Source: Lonicera japonica
Taxonomy: Eukaryota; Streptophyta; Magnoliopsida; Dipsacales; Caprifoliaceae
Assembly: GCA_021464415.1 (NCBI GenBank)
Contig: CM038470.1
Coordinates: forward strand, 8,878,394-8,942,393
Reading direction: 5' to 3'
Length of the DNA stretch: 64,000 nt
Shown here one piece after another: positions 48,501 to 62,800 of the stretch. The translations under genes were made by a program, and so were the position numbers. Below the pieces are notes generated by a model, which saw only the letters and a list, made by a program, of their open reading frames with translations, was not told the origin of the DNA and searched no databases. Each line of letters starts with the position of its first letter. Positions within the stretch are counted from its first letter, which is position 1.

Positions 48501-51500
48501 CATCAAGAGTTCAATGCTAATAAGTAATAATTGATGAGTATCATATCCGTGGTATAACTTGAACAAGTTATAACATTTCTTCTTCTTTGTAACTTTATTT
48601 TCGGAAAGGTAGTTGAGCCAACACACAACCTCCTAACGACAAATAGTACAGGCATTTTGAATCGGAAAGGGGATTTACCATCTTGATTGAGTTAAATTAT
48701 TTATAGAACTGCTTTCTCATGTTAGCTTTTTGATATCCTTCTTTTAATAATAATAAAAATAACCTATTTTTCAACAAGGTTATGAACCAGTGAATTTGAG
48801 TTAGAGAAATTGCACAATAAGACTTCAAGACATTGTTCAAATTGCTGAAAAGGTAATTTCCAGGTTGCCAGAATTACCCTCATGATAATCTTTCTTAGTG
48901 GTGTTGACATTCGCAAATCATATATCGTTATGCTACGGTCACTGCAAAATGAAAACAAGGGCTACAAAAAATAAGTGACTGCAGCAACAGAATTTAGACA
49001 ATGGAAAGGACTGAACTAAATATTGTGAAACTAGCAATGACTCAGGCAGCCATCAACTGAAAAAAAAAAAGCAAAAATGCAGTAAATGTCATTTTCTGTG
49101 TAGTGTATATATATATATGAGAGAGAGAAAGAGATTACTAGCATTCTATGAGCACAGTTGACATATGTGGCCAAAGGACGAACATATACATACTATCCAA
49201 CTTTTCATCAGATACAGAGGTAATGATTAAGAAATTGAACGGGTACAATTTTACATAGACCTTTCCTTCATTTTGTTGATTGAGCTTCAATTATTTTTAA
49301 TATTTATAAACCTCAATCCAATCTCACCTGGGGCATGGGGCTTCAAGTACTAATAGAAGATTAGCACTGTCATATACAGTATACAATAATATTTTATCGA
49401 TTAACAGCTGAATAATTAAACCATAAGCCCGTACATATGGGCAGATATTTGATGAATGATGATTGTTGAAAATGACTTTGACCATATATGAATGACAGAA
49501 CGTGTGCTTTTTTGTCAAAAAGCAATAAAGGGAATTATGAAACCCAAGGTAGTACAGTATATACGACGACACAAAAAAATAAAAAAGACACGAAAGGGCC
49601 ATACATACCTAGCTGATGTAGCCAGGATGTTTGGTTCTCCAGGATTGAAGCGAACAGATATAACTGTATCTTTTCCCCATTCAAAACTGTTCACCGGCTG
49701 GGACCTATTAAATGGATAAATTAAAAACTAAAATGTGCTACCTATATAAGCAAGAAGTTGAAACAAGTTGATATCAAAACCTATTATGGTTCCATATATC
49801 TACTTGAGCACCAGCTGTTGCAAAGAGGTCACCATCCCACTGATGATCCACAGCCCTGAAAGCAACAATGGCACAAACAGATGCTTATTGAAAAAAGTGA
49901 AAAATTATTGAAAATGAACCATATCACAATGATATGACAAAACAAATTTACCGTATCTTTGCTATATAAACTAACGAAGCCAGGCTTACCAGAATGCATT
50001 CTTCCAAACATAAACTGCCAAAGGCTGAAATTATGAAATGCAACTTGTTCAGACAAGTAATAATGGAATATAAAACTAAAAAATGATGTCAATAAATGAA
50101 TAAATAAAGCACACACCTTGGTAGAGTCATCAGATGAATCATCTAAATCCATACCTGTAGCAGTAGGAACACTCCAGAGTCTGACACTGAAATAGAAATG
50201 TTGAAATTAGCAGAAATGGAATGGACAGCACAAATTATTCGCCAAGTACACAAATAGATTTAACTTCCTAACTCATAGTCAAGTAAAAGCCGCACTAAAG
50301 AAGTTAAGCCTTACGTGCAATCACTTCCGCAAGACACAAGAATACGACCATCAGTAGATGCTGTTAAACCACGTACTGCACCTTGGTGACCAGGAAACTG
50401 ACGAACCGTTCGTCTAAATAAGAAAACAGATTGTCAAACAGAATATCAATTACAATTGTTACATGCACAACTTACCAAACAAAGTATCACATGGCTTTCA
50501 AACAAGACACTGACATTGAACTTTTAAAGCACAAAGTGCTCATGTGGTTCATTTTACGATCCATGGGTACGAGTCCATAACGTGTTATAGAGTATAAAAA
50601 GAGTGCCATTGGGTTTGTAAATCAGTCAGCAAAACCAAGAAGCTACCAATTCAAGCTAGGATCTGGACCACAAAAACATGCTCATGCTTGCATTGGGATT
50701 CCTTGGATTTTCAGAAGCTTTGTCAAACACAGATCAGGTATCTATCAAGCTTTGCTTGTCTACAAATGCAAGAGACCAATAGCCAAATTTCCTATGAAAA
50801 GACAAGGAGAGAAACCAATCCAATCCTAATAAATTGATATGATCAAAAATTACCTGGAAGCTATATCCCAAAGGCGAATATCTGCAAACATCAAGAAACA
50901 AACTTAGAGTCAGAGAAATTTCGTGCAAACAACTTCTCAACCGAAGCTACAGGAATTTAGAATAATTTATTGCATAAACAATAGTTCCCTTCAAGCTGTG
51001 CATATAAATTCAATAGACCAACTGCATGACATAGTTAGCCAATTAAGTACCGCACAGTAGGAATTAGGGAACAATTATTACAGATAGCTTGAACAAAAGA
51101 GAATTTTGCTGTAATTTGGAGACATTATGGTACGTGAGAAGGCAATGTATTCGATTTTCCAGGATTAGGTTTACAAGACCAAGAGGCACATACAATAAAC
51201 CTAGAGCAAAGGTCTAATCAAAAATAACAAAGTACAGAATCTACAAAGAAAATACCTCCGTCCATAGAACCAGAAAATATCCCTTTTAAGTGATTGGGGT
51301 TCTTTGCCATACATGAAACAGCATCTATATGCCCATCCATTGCTCCAACAAATGGTCTTGCAAACATCTAATGTCCCAAATGAATCTAGTTATTCTTGCT
51401 AAACAACAATTACACCTTTAAAACACACAAATTTCGACCTCAAGGGTGCGTTTGATAAAAAAAATGGAAAATGATTGAAATTTGAAAACAATACTAATTT

Positions 51501-52035
51501 TATGAGAATTTAGAAAAGAGATGATTTGATGAAATGTTCTATTAGTTTTTCAAGTTTTCCAAGGAATAAAATTATTTTGGCATTGGGTAAGAAAAATTTC
51601 CATAAAAAATATTATATGTTTTTTCAATAATCTCTTTTTCCAATTTCACATAAAAATTAATAGTGTATTCAATAATTTTCCTATTCATTTACCAAACGGA
51701 TCCTAAATAGAATAAATTTCAAGGAAAAAAAAAAGGAATTTAACCTTCTCCTTTTTAGCTGCGGTAAGAGCTCTAACATATTCCACTGCCTTCTCTTGAG
51801 GTCTAAGTGTTGGATCGAAATTTCGGAACACCCTCTGTTTACAATTAGCGATTGAAAAACGATGGAAATAGCTCCAATTAAATAAAATAAAATTGTAGCT
51901 CTAGGAAAGGATTTGAAAAAAAAAAATTAGGCATAAAGATTGAGATAGAAAGAGAAGTTTAACTATTACCTGGAGGTCCTGACTTCGTTCGCGAGTGAAT
52001 TCATCTGTTGCACGAGATATTACCTTCACTTTCAT
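45591..52035 (-). CDS. DCAF13: DDB1- and CUL4-associated factor 13 / SOF1 WD40 protein (17 exons, 452 aa)
   Basis: Exons, in gene order: 51970-52035, 51745-51834, 51256-51367, 50854-50881, 50315-50413, 50117-50186, 49990-50024, 49781-49855, 49609-49704, 48878-48941, 48033-48086, 47686-47771, 47519-47579, 47172-47236, 46861-46966, 46607-46695 and 45591-45753. They join in frame to 452 residues, the family's usual length. The N-terminus MKVKVISRATDEFTRERSQD is diagnostic. WD40 blades follow (GHIDAVSCMAKNP with GSMDGDIRLWDI, GHQGAVRGL with GSDCTVRLWSV, SASDRSITIYDLR, GSYDRTVRIF, GSDDTNLRLWKA). The C-terminal SOF1 region (HEYQEAVMNRYKHLPEVKRI, then RHLPKPIYKAG) follows. SOF1/DCAF13 is a nucleolar SSU-processome factor for 18S rRNA maturation and a CUL4-DDB1 substrate receptor. 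A telo-box lies 49 bp upstream of the ATG. The last exon also exists as a broken copy at 34925-35079. Confidence 0.96.
46088..46343. repeat. Foldback repeat with 45-bp arms and a flanking direct repeat, in the last intron of DCAF13
   Basis: Arm 46149-46193 (GGGCTGCGTGATGGTGG at its start) and arm 46199-46243 are inverted copies with about three mismatches, around a 5-nt loop (GAATG). The unit that precedes and includes the left arm (46088-46193) recurs as a direct copy at 46240-46342. The edge of the segmental duplication (46103) falls inside the first unit. Confidence 0.9.
47307..47470. mobile_element. Truncated Stowaway-type MITE in a DCAF13 intron
   Basis: After TA, the sequence CTCCCTCCATCTCAAATTG is a typical Stowaway end. 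The opposite end is not found before the exon at 47519, so only one side survives. Confidence 0.55.
51444..51703. mobile_element. Harbinger-type MITE, 260 bp, in DCAF13 intron 2
   Basis: The left end GGGTGCGTTTGATAAA and the inverted right end GGATCCGTTTGGTAAA are clear TIRs. The flanks are CAA and TAA, one change from a TAA duplication. It is non-coding. Confidence 0.75.
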
Positions 52036-53821
52036 TGTTGTGCCACTGGGTTTTCGAATACAGTAGGATGATGAGGGAATGAAAAACCCTAGAGAGAGAG
52101 AGAGAGTGAAACCCGAGACACAGAGAGGACAGTGACAAACTGGATCAGGAGGTAGGCCTCATTAATGGGCCTTTATACTGCGGGATCGAATTACTGGCTC
52201 CGGCCCAAGTGGACCGACCCCACTATTTTGGTTCTTTTTAAGAAAAATGTGTTATGTTAAGAGGTTCATTTTTGTAATTTTTTTTGATATACAGGACGGG
52301 ATGCTGGACATGAATCTAAACCTAATAATACAAACGGTCGAGGAAGTTGCACTTCTGGTGTTGTACATAAATAACTTGGACACTTACCGTGAACAAAGAT
52401 ATCAAAATTAATTACTCATTGAATATACTAAGGTTATAGATTGGCTATAGAGCACACCAGATATCAAAAGTTCACATGATTAAAGATTATGTGTAGAATC
52501 AAAATAAAACTTAAGATTTTGTATTTTAACCAGAGGTTAGACTGGTCAATTCTAGTTAGTAGGTAAATACACTAGATAAAACCTGTAAACTACTCAATTT
52601 GCAATTTATTCTTAGTTAAATTTTGCATGGGTATAAAAGTATTTTGATTGGTATTCAATATAGACTAAAAAACTATTTAGAGCTATTTGGTTGCATGAAC
52701 TATCTAATATATGAGTCAGTTTATTCTAAAAGGATTGATGTAAATTTGTGTAGCTTCTTTAATTTAAATAACTTTTAAATCGAATTTGTAGATCATTTTC
52801 TTTAAAAATAAACTTTTTTTCTTTTTTGAACTTCATTGAAACAAAAGACGACTACAAAAGACAGACAGGGAAGAAGGGCGGAGGGACACCCAATCTTTCT
52901 AAGGGAAGCCTGTCTTTTCCAATTTTGGACACAATCCAATCAACCTCCGTGGGAAATTTATGCATTCGTTGCCGATATCCATTCTCTCAGCTTTGGTTAA
53001 TTTCTCTCTTTTATTCCTAGAGCCTCTTAAGAATTGAACTCAGATCAACAAAAATTTGTCACTACTGTATGTTCATACTTTCCACCAAACACGAATTTAA
53101 GGATAATTCACAAATAATATTTTCCTAAATTAGGTTGAAGACATTTAAATTCGATTAACAATGAAAAATAATAGTTTGGGTCATAAGGCAAATTGATTTA
53201 CATTGTCATCGTGAAACGTATTACTCTCAACATCTCAAATTGGCAATGTCATTCTAATTTCCAAGATAACTCAAATTAATAGTCTCGGTGTTATTATATA
53301 TATATACATATACCAATTCTTATGATATAAAATAATTTTTTTTCAGACACATTGGTTAAGTTGAAACCAATGATTCCTTGAAAAGTGATAAGATAAAGCG
53401 ACACAATCAATTTGAAAATAGTGATTCTTAAGATATTTGCATTAATTTTATTCTTGACCATCTAGTCAAACAGTGCAAAAATTCAATTATAAAATCTTAA
53501 TTTGGAACATGAAGAATAAGAATAAAAATAAACACAACCGATTTGATGGATAAAAACTTTGGCATGAAACAGTCGGTTCATTCTGTAACAATAGAAAAAT
53601 GTTGGAAGAGTAGGCTACTTCCCAAAGTACAACATTTAAATTTGGCCTATTGGATAAGGTTTGCCAAAAACTTAAAAAGTACCCAAAGGGTGTCTGCTAC
53701 TTCCTCCTAAATAACAACATTAAAAGCTCAATGTCTGGATTTGCATCCGGATCCAGAAACCAGGTTGGATTTTGGAATTCAGGCAATTGTCAGTATGTAG
53801 CTGGATCATCAATGGAGGCTA
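52036..53821. other. Spacer between DCAF13 and RPN1
   Basis: It holds the DCAF13 promoter with a telo-box at 52084-52092 and a GA run at 52091-52105, and the RPN1 3' UTR near 53821. I see no further gene. The stretch 53220-53470 resembles the degraded Stowaway-like sequence at 47307 but has no clear ends. Confidence 0.5.
52084..52092 (+). promoter_or_regulatory. Telo-box (AAACCCTAG) upstream of DCAF13
   Basis: The motif lies 49 bp before the minus-strand ATG and beside a GA repeat. Telo-boxes are common in plant ribosome-biogenesis promoters, which fits the SOF1 role. Confidence 0.55.
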
Positions 53822-56800
53822 TTAATCTTCTCTGTAATCTGGATTCTCTTTCAAGATGACAAACCCTTCAAGAATGGGCGAGAGAGGAATGTACCTGCAT
53901 AACCACCCTCCAATGTCAGTGTCGGGCTACCGTCTACTGATTTATGCGTCAACAGTGGGGATTCATCGTGTTGCTCCAAATCATAATTTCAAAACACAAG
54001 ATTTTAAGCTAACAAAATTCTAATAAAAACTCTGGAAAAAAATGTTTGTAATGGATCAAGTATGTCGCGAGTGACAAAGTGGCCTTGCAGCCACAACCTA
54101 CTGAGATTCAGCGCCACTGATAAATATAAATTTGTGACGTTTCTTTAACCTTACCCTTTTCAATCCGTCACCCCTTCTCTCTCTCCTCACCTCTATATTA
54201 TAGACACATACGTATGTGCATACATATATAGATCTTCATATACAGGCCAATCTGACCACCTATTTGTATGTATGTGGATATTTACATATGTAAATTTTTG
54301 TGTATATATATATCTATTGTTGTGGGTTTTCTTTGAAAGGGGTTGGAAATTAAAGATGTGGGGTGGCTATGGCGTTAGGTTATTCAGGGGGGCGGAATTG
54401 GTGGTGGCGGATTTGGGAATTGGAGAGGGGACCAATCTATTTTTTTTTTTTCCAAAGGAAAGTGTTAACTTTCTTTTCTTGTAGACACTAAAAATTTACA
54501 GGAAGGTAAATGGAACCCACAACCTCCCACGTGGGAGGTGGGAGCCAATGTCACTTGAGCTAAAGCTCTTGGGCAGGAGAGAGGAACAATATCCATCTCC
54601 AATTTCTTTTCGTCTTCCTTTCATTCATTTTTGGCTTTTTAGTTTCCATAATTTTAATTTTCTTTATGATGGTTTAGTTGAAAAACGCATGGAACACGCA
54701 TGCACCTAAAAACATTAAAACGACATGATGTTTGTAGAGAAGAGTAGGGTACTTCTCAGTTGCAAGTTCAGCCCTATCACCAGCAGCCAAAAGAACAGGG
54801 GTGGAATGTGTCTGGAAACCCGTGATGGTCTTGGGTCGACCCGCTTGTCCAACAACGTCAACAGCCTGACCCACCCGCACAGGGACCGACAGAGGCTTCA
54901 GATTTTCGTCCACAGTCAACAACATTCTCGGCTGAGAATATTAAAGGGGGGAAACAAAATACGCAATCAGGGTGACTAAATAAAAACCAAAATTGACAGT
55001 ATATTCGACATAATAACGTTTTTAAGAAAGTAACAAACCTGCATTGCCAAAACAAGGAAGTAAAGAACGTAATGGTATTTCCCCAAGATAATGGTTTTCA
55101 TGTCGAGGCACGCATGCAGCAATGTTAAAATTCCAGCCAGTGCAGTCCTACATGGAATGAAGAAAATGTATTTATAAAGATACACACTATTATAATTTTA
55201 AATACGAATAGAGAAGATTCAATGCCAAAAAGATTTAAATATTTTTTGTCGTCGTGCTTTTCACACCAAACCAAACAAGCCCTAGGCCCTAAGGTTCCGG
55301 TTGGTTTTACTCTTTCGATTCTTCCTGAAATTTTAAATTCCCATTCATCAATGATTCCAACGTTTGGTTGGAGTTTTGCAAGGGAAAAAAGGATTCCTAG
55401 CTGGTTTTACTCTTTCGATTCTTCCTGAAATTTTAAATTTCCATTCATCAATGATTCCAACATTTGGTTGGAGTTTTGCAAGGGAATAAAGGATTCCTAG
55501 CAAGGGAGAATTCCACACATCCATTCTCACATATTCAATGGGGGAACACTAAGAAGATCCCCAGAATCCTTTCCTATTTGTGACATAATAATGTAATATT
55601 TATTAGTATATTGTAATATCATAACAAATCAATGAATGGGGAGTTCCAGCGTTGATCAAAACTTGGCAAGGAATCGCAAATACCATGAGAAAAGCTTTCA
55701 TGAAATCTAAAATACATTCCTTTCCCAAAACTGAAAACAAACGAGCCCTAAGTGTCTAAACTGTACCATCAGTAAAGAAGGAAAACTTACGGGGACAGTA
55801 AGAACCGCTCAGAATGATAAGGAGAAAGAGTCATCAGCCCCTTCCCCATGTGTACAAGACCTTGCGCAATTCTCACACAGAACAGAAGGCTGGCTTCTTT
55901 GTAGTAGTAACTTGAAAGATTGCGAAGCATGCCAGCAATTCTAGCATTGTTGGTTCCAGCACCTATCAATCCCAAGGAGATTACTGCAGCCTATATGACC
56001 AATCAAACATTTCAGTATCAATGTTTTAAAGGCGAAGGTGTAAGCCTAGGCATTTGCTTGTTCAAAGGCGAGATGTAAGCCTTCCGTGCAAATTAATTTT
56101 ATATTAAAAAATTAATAAATATTTAATACAGACATAAAAATAGTTTTAAAAACGTCATCTTACTGTCATAATTTTTAGTTTAGGGGTAAATTGCTAATAA
56201 GGATCATTCAGGGGTCATGTCATTATTTTGGATCAACTGCCGCCCATTAATGAATCAAGATTGGATCTGGACTTTTTGAGTCTACAGACCACAATTCACA
56301 AGATTTTGGGGGCTTTTTACTAAGTATTAACCCAACCAATCCAAGGACAAAACTATCCTCACAGATCATATCGCTAAAAACCCTAGTGTATTTATTTTCA
56401 CTAAGACCATAATCTCTCCTCCTTCGTCTGCCGTCTGAAATCTCTCCTCTCACTCTCTCTGTTCGTTCTTCACTTCTTCTGCAGTTGGTTTAATGCTCAA
56501 ACAGCGTGTTTAGACTTCGGGTTTCAAACTGAAACTTATCTTCTTTTCTTTTTTTTCTATTTGCGCAGAAACTACGTCTTTTTTGGTATTGGGAGGGGGG
56601 AAAAAGCACGAAAGGCTTAAGCCTCACACCCTAGGCGTAAAAGGCGTACGCCTCAACCAAAAAGCGTAAGCCTATCATACAAAACGCTGTTCGTAATAAG
56701 CTTTGAGGCCTTTTTCTTTCAAGGCACATCATTGCGTGCCCACGCACGCCTTTGAAAACACTGTTCAGTATCAAAATAAATAAATAACCCCACTAAATAA

Positions 56801-59800
56801 ATAAACTGTCTTATCAAAATACCATTGCTACTTCTGTATCCGCATCATGACTAAGTCTGCTTAATGTGTCCATAATGTTCACCTGGTCAAAAGCAACCAA
56901 TCAACATATTCATTATCAAGGAATATTAAAAGAGACGGTTAAAAAATGCCCCATTTGTCACTAGTGGCTAGATTACCTTAGGGTTTGATATGCATAGGAG
57001 ACCAAGAGCCAAAGGAACTGCCCTTCTAATATTCTGCTCTCCGTACTGTAGAAGATGCTCTAATGAGCGAATTGCCATCTCAAGACCAAGTTCTTCAGCC
57101 ATTGCTACCATTGCGATTCCAAGTACAGCTGGACCCTGGTATGTTTCACCCTTCTCAAGATGTTGGGCACACTGACCAAGAAAATGCTGTACCTACGATC
57201 GCAAAGATAAAAAATGATTAGCAATTTTCATTTGTCATTGGGCAATTCCCATAAGTGCTGCTAATGGGATTTCATTAACTACTACCTTTAATACGTTCCC
57301 TGTTCCAGCATAGGCACAAGAAAGCAGAGTCATGTCACAATACTTCCTGATTTTCTCATTGAAAGTCTTCGAAACCTCAGCTGTGGCTTCCACACTTTCC
57401 TGTTAAGAGCAAGATGCATTAAATCACTATAACTAAGTAATGCCCAAGTCTACAAAGTGCATAATTTAAATTTTTTTTATTTATTTATTTGGTTGGGATT
57501 GGGGGAATTGCATTCCATATGAACTTTTGAACAGTACCTGAAGACTTTAAAGGAGCATATTGCACAGTTACTTCTGAGAAAGAAAAATAGTAAAAATTTT
57601 CATAAAAGCCAACAAAGCTTGTGATTTTTTATTATCTACCTGTTTCCCGAGATAAAGAAGGCCAAGTCCTAGAGGCAGAAGTCGGGTGAGGGGCTCACCC
57701 AACTCTGACTCGCTTCGATCCATTAATGCAAATATTATAGCCTGCGCAACCTCTTCGTTACACGAACCCACATATACCAAGCCCAGTGAGATTGCAGTAA
57801 ATGCAATTACATCAAGCGGTGCCTTTGCATCTCCAAGAATTGGAGTCAATTTGCTACGGATCTGACAATATAATGAAAATTAATCAGTTTAAAGGGAACA
57901 GAATGTATCCTCGGTTTAAAATAATGAAATTTTTCATTACTTTAGCATTTTCTTGTACAAAATATAAACGGAAACAGAGTAAGTCTCAATGAGTTAAAGA
58001 AAGGGTAACTCGTATCCGCAATATACAACATTATTCCAAGGGCTATCACAAGATAAAAGCAAGGAACTTCACCTGTTCATTCTGAGAGCCTGCATATGCA
58101 AGGCCCAAGCCCATTACCGCACCAATTCTAGTAGAAGGGTCTTCTTTATCAATATAATCAGCAAGAAGTGCCAACGCCTGAAAAAGGCAAAACAAAATGT
58201 GAGATCTCAAGGAAAACATCACCAAAACAGTTGGTTTGATTGATTTACATGGAAAAGAATTGAACTATCTAGAATCAATTTATATGGGAAAAAAGAAATA
58301 GTCAAATAGATAGAAAGCAAAAAAATATGGATTAACGGTTTTTTGAATTCCATGTTCACATTAGGCTATAAAGCAAGTTATATTCAATAGAAGTTAAATT
58401 CTTGAAAAAAAAGGGTGCTAAAGATGAAAAATATGAAATTTAGAGCATTCTCCGGAGAAAAGAAGTGAAATCAAACAAAACCCAAGAGATACTCTGTATT
58501 TTTGTTTTATTAAAAAAAAAGGGGGGGGAAGCTGAAACTCACAGGTTCGCAATCATTCTTGATGCCACAGTTGACAATCCCAACTCCCAGTAGGGCCCCT
58601 GAAATGACATGGTTGTCGTTGCTGTGGAAGCACTTATCGAGTTGGGCAAGTCCAGAGTCAACATCCCAAAGCAAGACCATACCCTACAACAATAGGAGAG
58701 GAATTTTGTAATAGCTTACTCAAACAGGCCAGACTCTTATATTTATACATTTGTGTGTATATATTAGGGTTTCAACAAAGAAGCAAATCAATAGAAAGAC
58801 GAAAAGGGACATAATAGCCTAACGGATCATATCCTAATGAAAGACTGACCCTTAAATATAGGAGGTACAATGGATACCTAATAACACTTAATAACCAATT
58901 TATGACACCTAATAATAATAATTATATGATTTCTGCTTACCAGACTTGCTGCAGCACTGGCCTTCCCGTGTTCTTTGTTCTTAAAAAGCCAGTTTCCTGA
59001 TGCACCGCCACTTGAGGCCTCTGATGGGACCGTCATCAACTTATCCTGCAATAAAGAGGCAATAATTGTTAACAAACTCTAAAAAACCATAGTATCTATG
59101 CAATTGAAACACTCTTCCCCTTTTTTTACCTGACCAAAGCCAGCATTTACAAAGGCATTCACAAATGTTGCTGCCAAGTTCTGTCTGGCAGAATCAACAC
59201 TAGCACCAGCACTAGCCCGGCCATCAAGCAAATGTGCCTAACAAATCCAAACACGTTATTAGCCCCCAAAAAAAAAAGTAGTAAAGGTAAAACAACTTGG
59301 AGAGTATAAAACACTATATGAAATTTTGAACATTTTAGGGCAAGTTCAGAGCCAAAAAGTTAAGTGGAAATAGTTAATTTTCCTGCCCTTACATAAACCT
59401 TAGCCTAAACAATTATCAATAAACAGTAGGCCAAATATGCATGTTTGTTATATGACTGCCCCTCATGTGTAGCAATAAGAGATTTTACATGGATAGGCAA
59501 ACCAAGGTAAACAGAGTGGACGACCCATAAAGAAGTACATAACCAAGGTAAAATTATGCGAGATGTTTTGCGCGAGTATAAACAAGGTGGGTCCGTATTC
59601 TACATTTCAAAAGCTACTGTTAGTAATAATGTAACCTCTGATGTTCAACATTGGAAAGATGACAAAAATGAAAAGAGTTCTCAATCAAAAACGGAAGATA
59701 TAAAACAAGTGTACCTATATATTCTGTTAACATGATACAAACTATAACTCTTTGTTATTCATGGAGTGTATGTTTATTTGACAATATACTAACCACTAAT

Positions 59801-62800
59801 GTGAAACCATCTGCAAAAACAAAGAAGGAAAGAAAGTCCACAAATGCAAATTTCCAATTAAAAAACGATCAAGCTAACACTACTCTAGCGGTAAATCTAT
59901 AATGACAGCACAGAAAAGATTATGCCAGGAGTAAGTCATGTCAATAACTAAATTATACTCCCTCCGTCCCAAATAAAGAGTCCATTATTTCTTTTTGGGA
60001 TATCACAAATAAAGAGTCCACTTTTCTTTTCAAAACATAATCAATTTATCAAAACTCACAACATGAAACAAGTTTTGTTCTGAACCAAAGACTGCAATGC
60101 AATTTGTGTATTGCTGAAAAAAGTGGAAGACAAAAATGAACTCTTAATTTGGACAGAGGGAGAAAAGAACAATATTTAAAGATCCAAACCTTATAAATAT
60201 CCTCAGGAGACTTAGGCTCCATAACCTCAATATCACGAGCAAGCGTAAGATACCCTTCACTTAATTGAGTATTGTTGATGATTTCTTGCAATGCCTCCCT
60301 TTCTTCATCATCTGAACACATCTCTTCATCAAGCTCAAAAGTTATTCCCTGCATCCAGCAATAAAAAAATAGATCACATTAAGTTCAATTTAATCCTTTA
60401 TAGTTTACTGATTAAACACCCTCCTCTCCCGCCCATTAACTAATCTCGTAGTTTGGCATCTAAGGCCTAAGGAGGCAACAATTTCTTCAGTATCAGACAA
60501 GTGGCAAAAGAACACAATCAAAAATGCCATCCCCTACAGCCTAGGAGGAAAGCAAATTACATAACAGATTCAAAAAGAGAACTGGAACTTGCCCCGAAGA
60601 TCTACAGCTACTCCATCCACTTATTTTAAGTATAAAATTTTTCATGTAAAAGAAGTAGAATTAACAAGATAAAATCAATGAGAACAAGTTATAACTAAAA
60701 CTTACATGTCGAGCAAGCATGTAACAAAATTGCTTCTTTTGAAGAAGATCAGCACAAGAGATAAAAATCTGCTTCACATACTGTCAACACATTTAAATAG
60801 AAAACAAGAATCAATAATAAGTCATGGGAAGGAAAAACAATTAAAATTTCTCTATTCCAGAATGTGAATATTTAGTCATTACACAATTAAAATCAACAAA
60901 ATCAAAATTCTTTAACCGGATATACATACAAGTTTGCTCAATAAAAAAAAATTAGGAATTCAGATTATCTAATTTAATACAACCAGAAATGAAATCAAAA
61001 TTATTCCAGGATCCTTATGAAGTGCGAACCTGCATGTTGTCGAGCAACAAAGCAATCTGAAGTGCATATGGAAATTCCTGAAATTTCATATAGATCATGT
61101 ATGCGATATCCAAAACCAACTGGTCATCTGGATTAGGAAGGTATCTGCAAGATATAGGAATAGATATCAGGAATAGTCTGCAAGCTTGATGTTGAGTATC
61201 AAAAATGAGGTGGAAGAGAGATGCATTAAAGATCAAGGAATATTAAGATCTGGGATAATAGCATTTGATTATTCTAACAAAATAGTCCACTTACCTTGCT
61301 GAACTTTTTAGGTAGAGGCACGTTCTTTTATAGTTTGTGCTGTCCACGTGCTCCACCAACAGATCAAGATCTTCAACCTGAAATGTTCAAAGAGATGACT
61401 CACATACTAGTCCAAGAGTATAGCGTATAAACAATATACATGGAAAGAGAAGCAATATACCTCCATCAAAAGATCCACAGCCTCGGGTTCAGCATTGTGC
61501 TGCAATGCAGAAACATAATTACAAAAGGAAAAACCAAGAGGTTAACTTTATACCACTACGTAGCTCAAATGGAGAAATCAAAACTATACGCACCATCCAA
61601 CCCAATAAAATTATAATATTGAATTTTATAGCTTTTAAAAAAGATAGATTTTGAATCCTAGGCCAACATCATAACGAACATTGAACCCTTGCACAAATTT
61701 AATCCATCAGAAGATGATTTTGAATGAGTCATACCTTCATGTGAAAAGCAACAATTTGCTGTACAAGCTTCATTATATTATCAATTGGGGCCTCTTCACT
61801 CTGAAATTGATTATTAAGGAGGAACGAGATATTAACAATCAACTCAAATACAATATGTTTTTGTGTACTATGTACTACAACATGTAGCACTCAAATCCAC
61901 ATGTCCAAGTAGAAAAAGGTCAGTGAAACCAAACAATTTTACAATCAGTGTTTTCTTTATTACGTTTCTAGCAACAATAGTGCTACAAAATTCGAATTTA
62001 TAGAAATTGACTGCCCTATATCATGGACACTATACTGGTCAAAACTGTGCTCATGAAAAATTGAAACTGCAAAATAAATGAGTTGGGGAACTACTCATAG
62101 CAGGAACCTTCTCATAATGAAAAACTTACACTTCATAAGAACAAAAACAGGAAATAAACTTCCTGCTGAAACCACATATATCAAATCAAACACTAACCTG
62201 TCGTTTTAGATACTCTTGTCCAATTTCTCCAGCCAAGTTCCTATAAAAAACAAGGCACGCCAGTTAGCATAATACTTTTGGAAAATGGGTGTGATCAAAT
62301 GGCACTTTTGTTAATGCTTTACATTGCTTTGAAACCTTCATGCTATGTGACTTCACACTAGAACATAAATGAGACAGAATGGATCTTAACGCTTAGGCTA
62401 CAACCTAAACAGTTAGCAATTACAAACGCAGGGTATAGGGCCTCTATATTTATAACCCTTTCAAATTTATAGAATAAACAACATTTCCACAAGATTAATA
62501 AAATAGCATGGGACAAAAATAAAGTGACCACGAATTGAAGCCACATGATTTTAAATTCAACCGTGCATAGGTGGACGGAAAAAGAGGCACTACCCGTATA
62601 CAAGGTTTTAATTGCTCGACGTAGTGTAAGGTAGGACAATATTCACCTGACATACTCATGACCCCATGAACCAATATCACCTTCAGAGCCCAACAGCCTA
62701 TACTTCAAGCTTTCCTGAAAGAACAAGAATTAAATTACTACAGAATCAAGAAAAAGCTTGTAGAAACACGGACAAACTTCAAAAACTCAATATTTCAATA

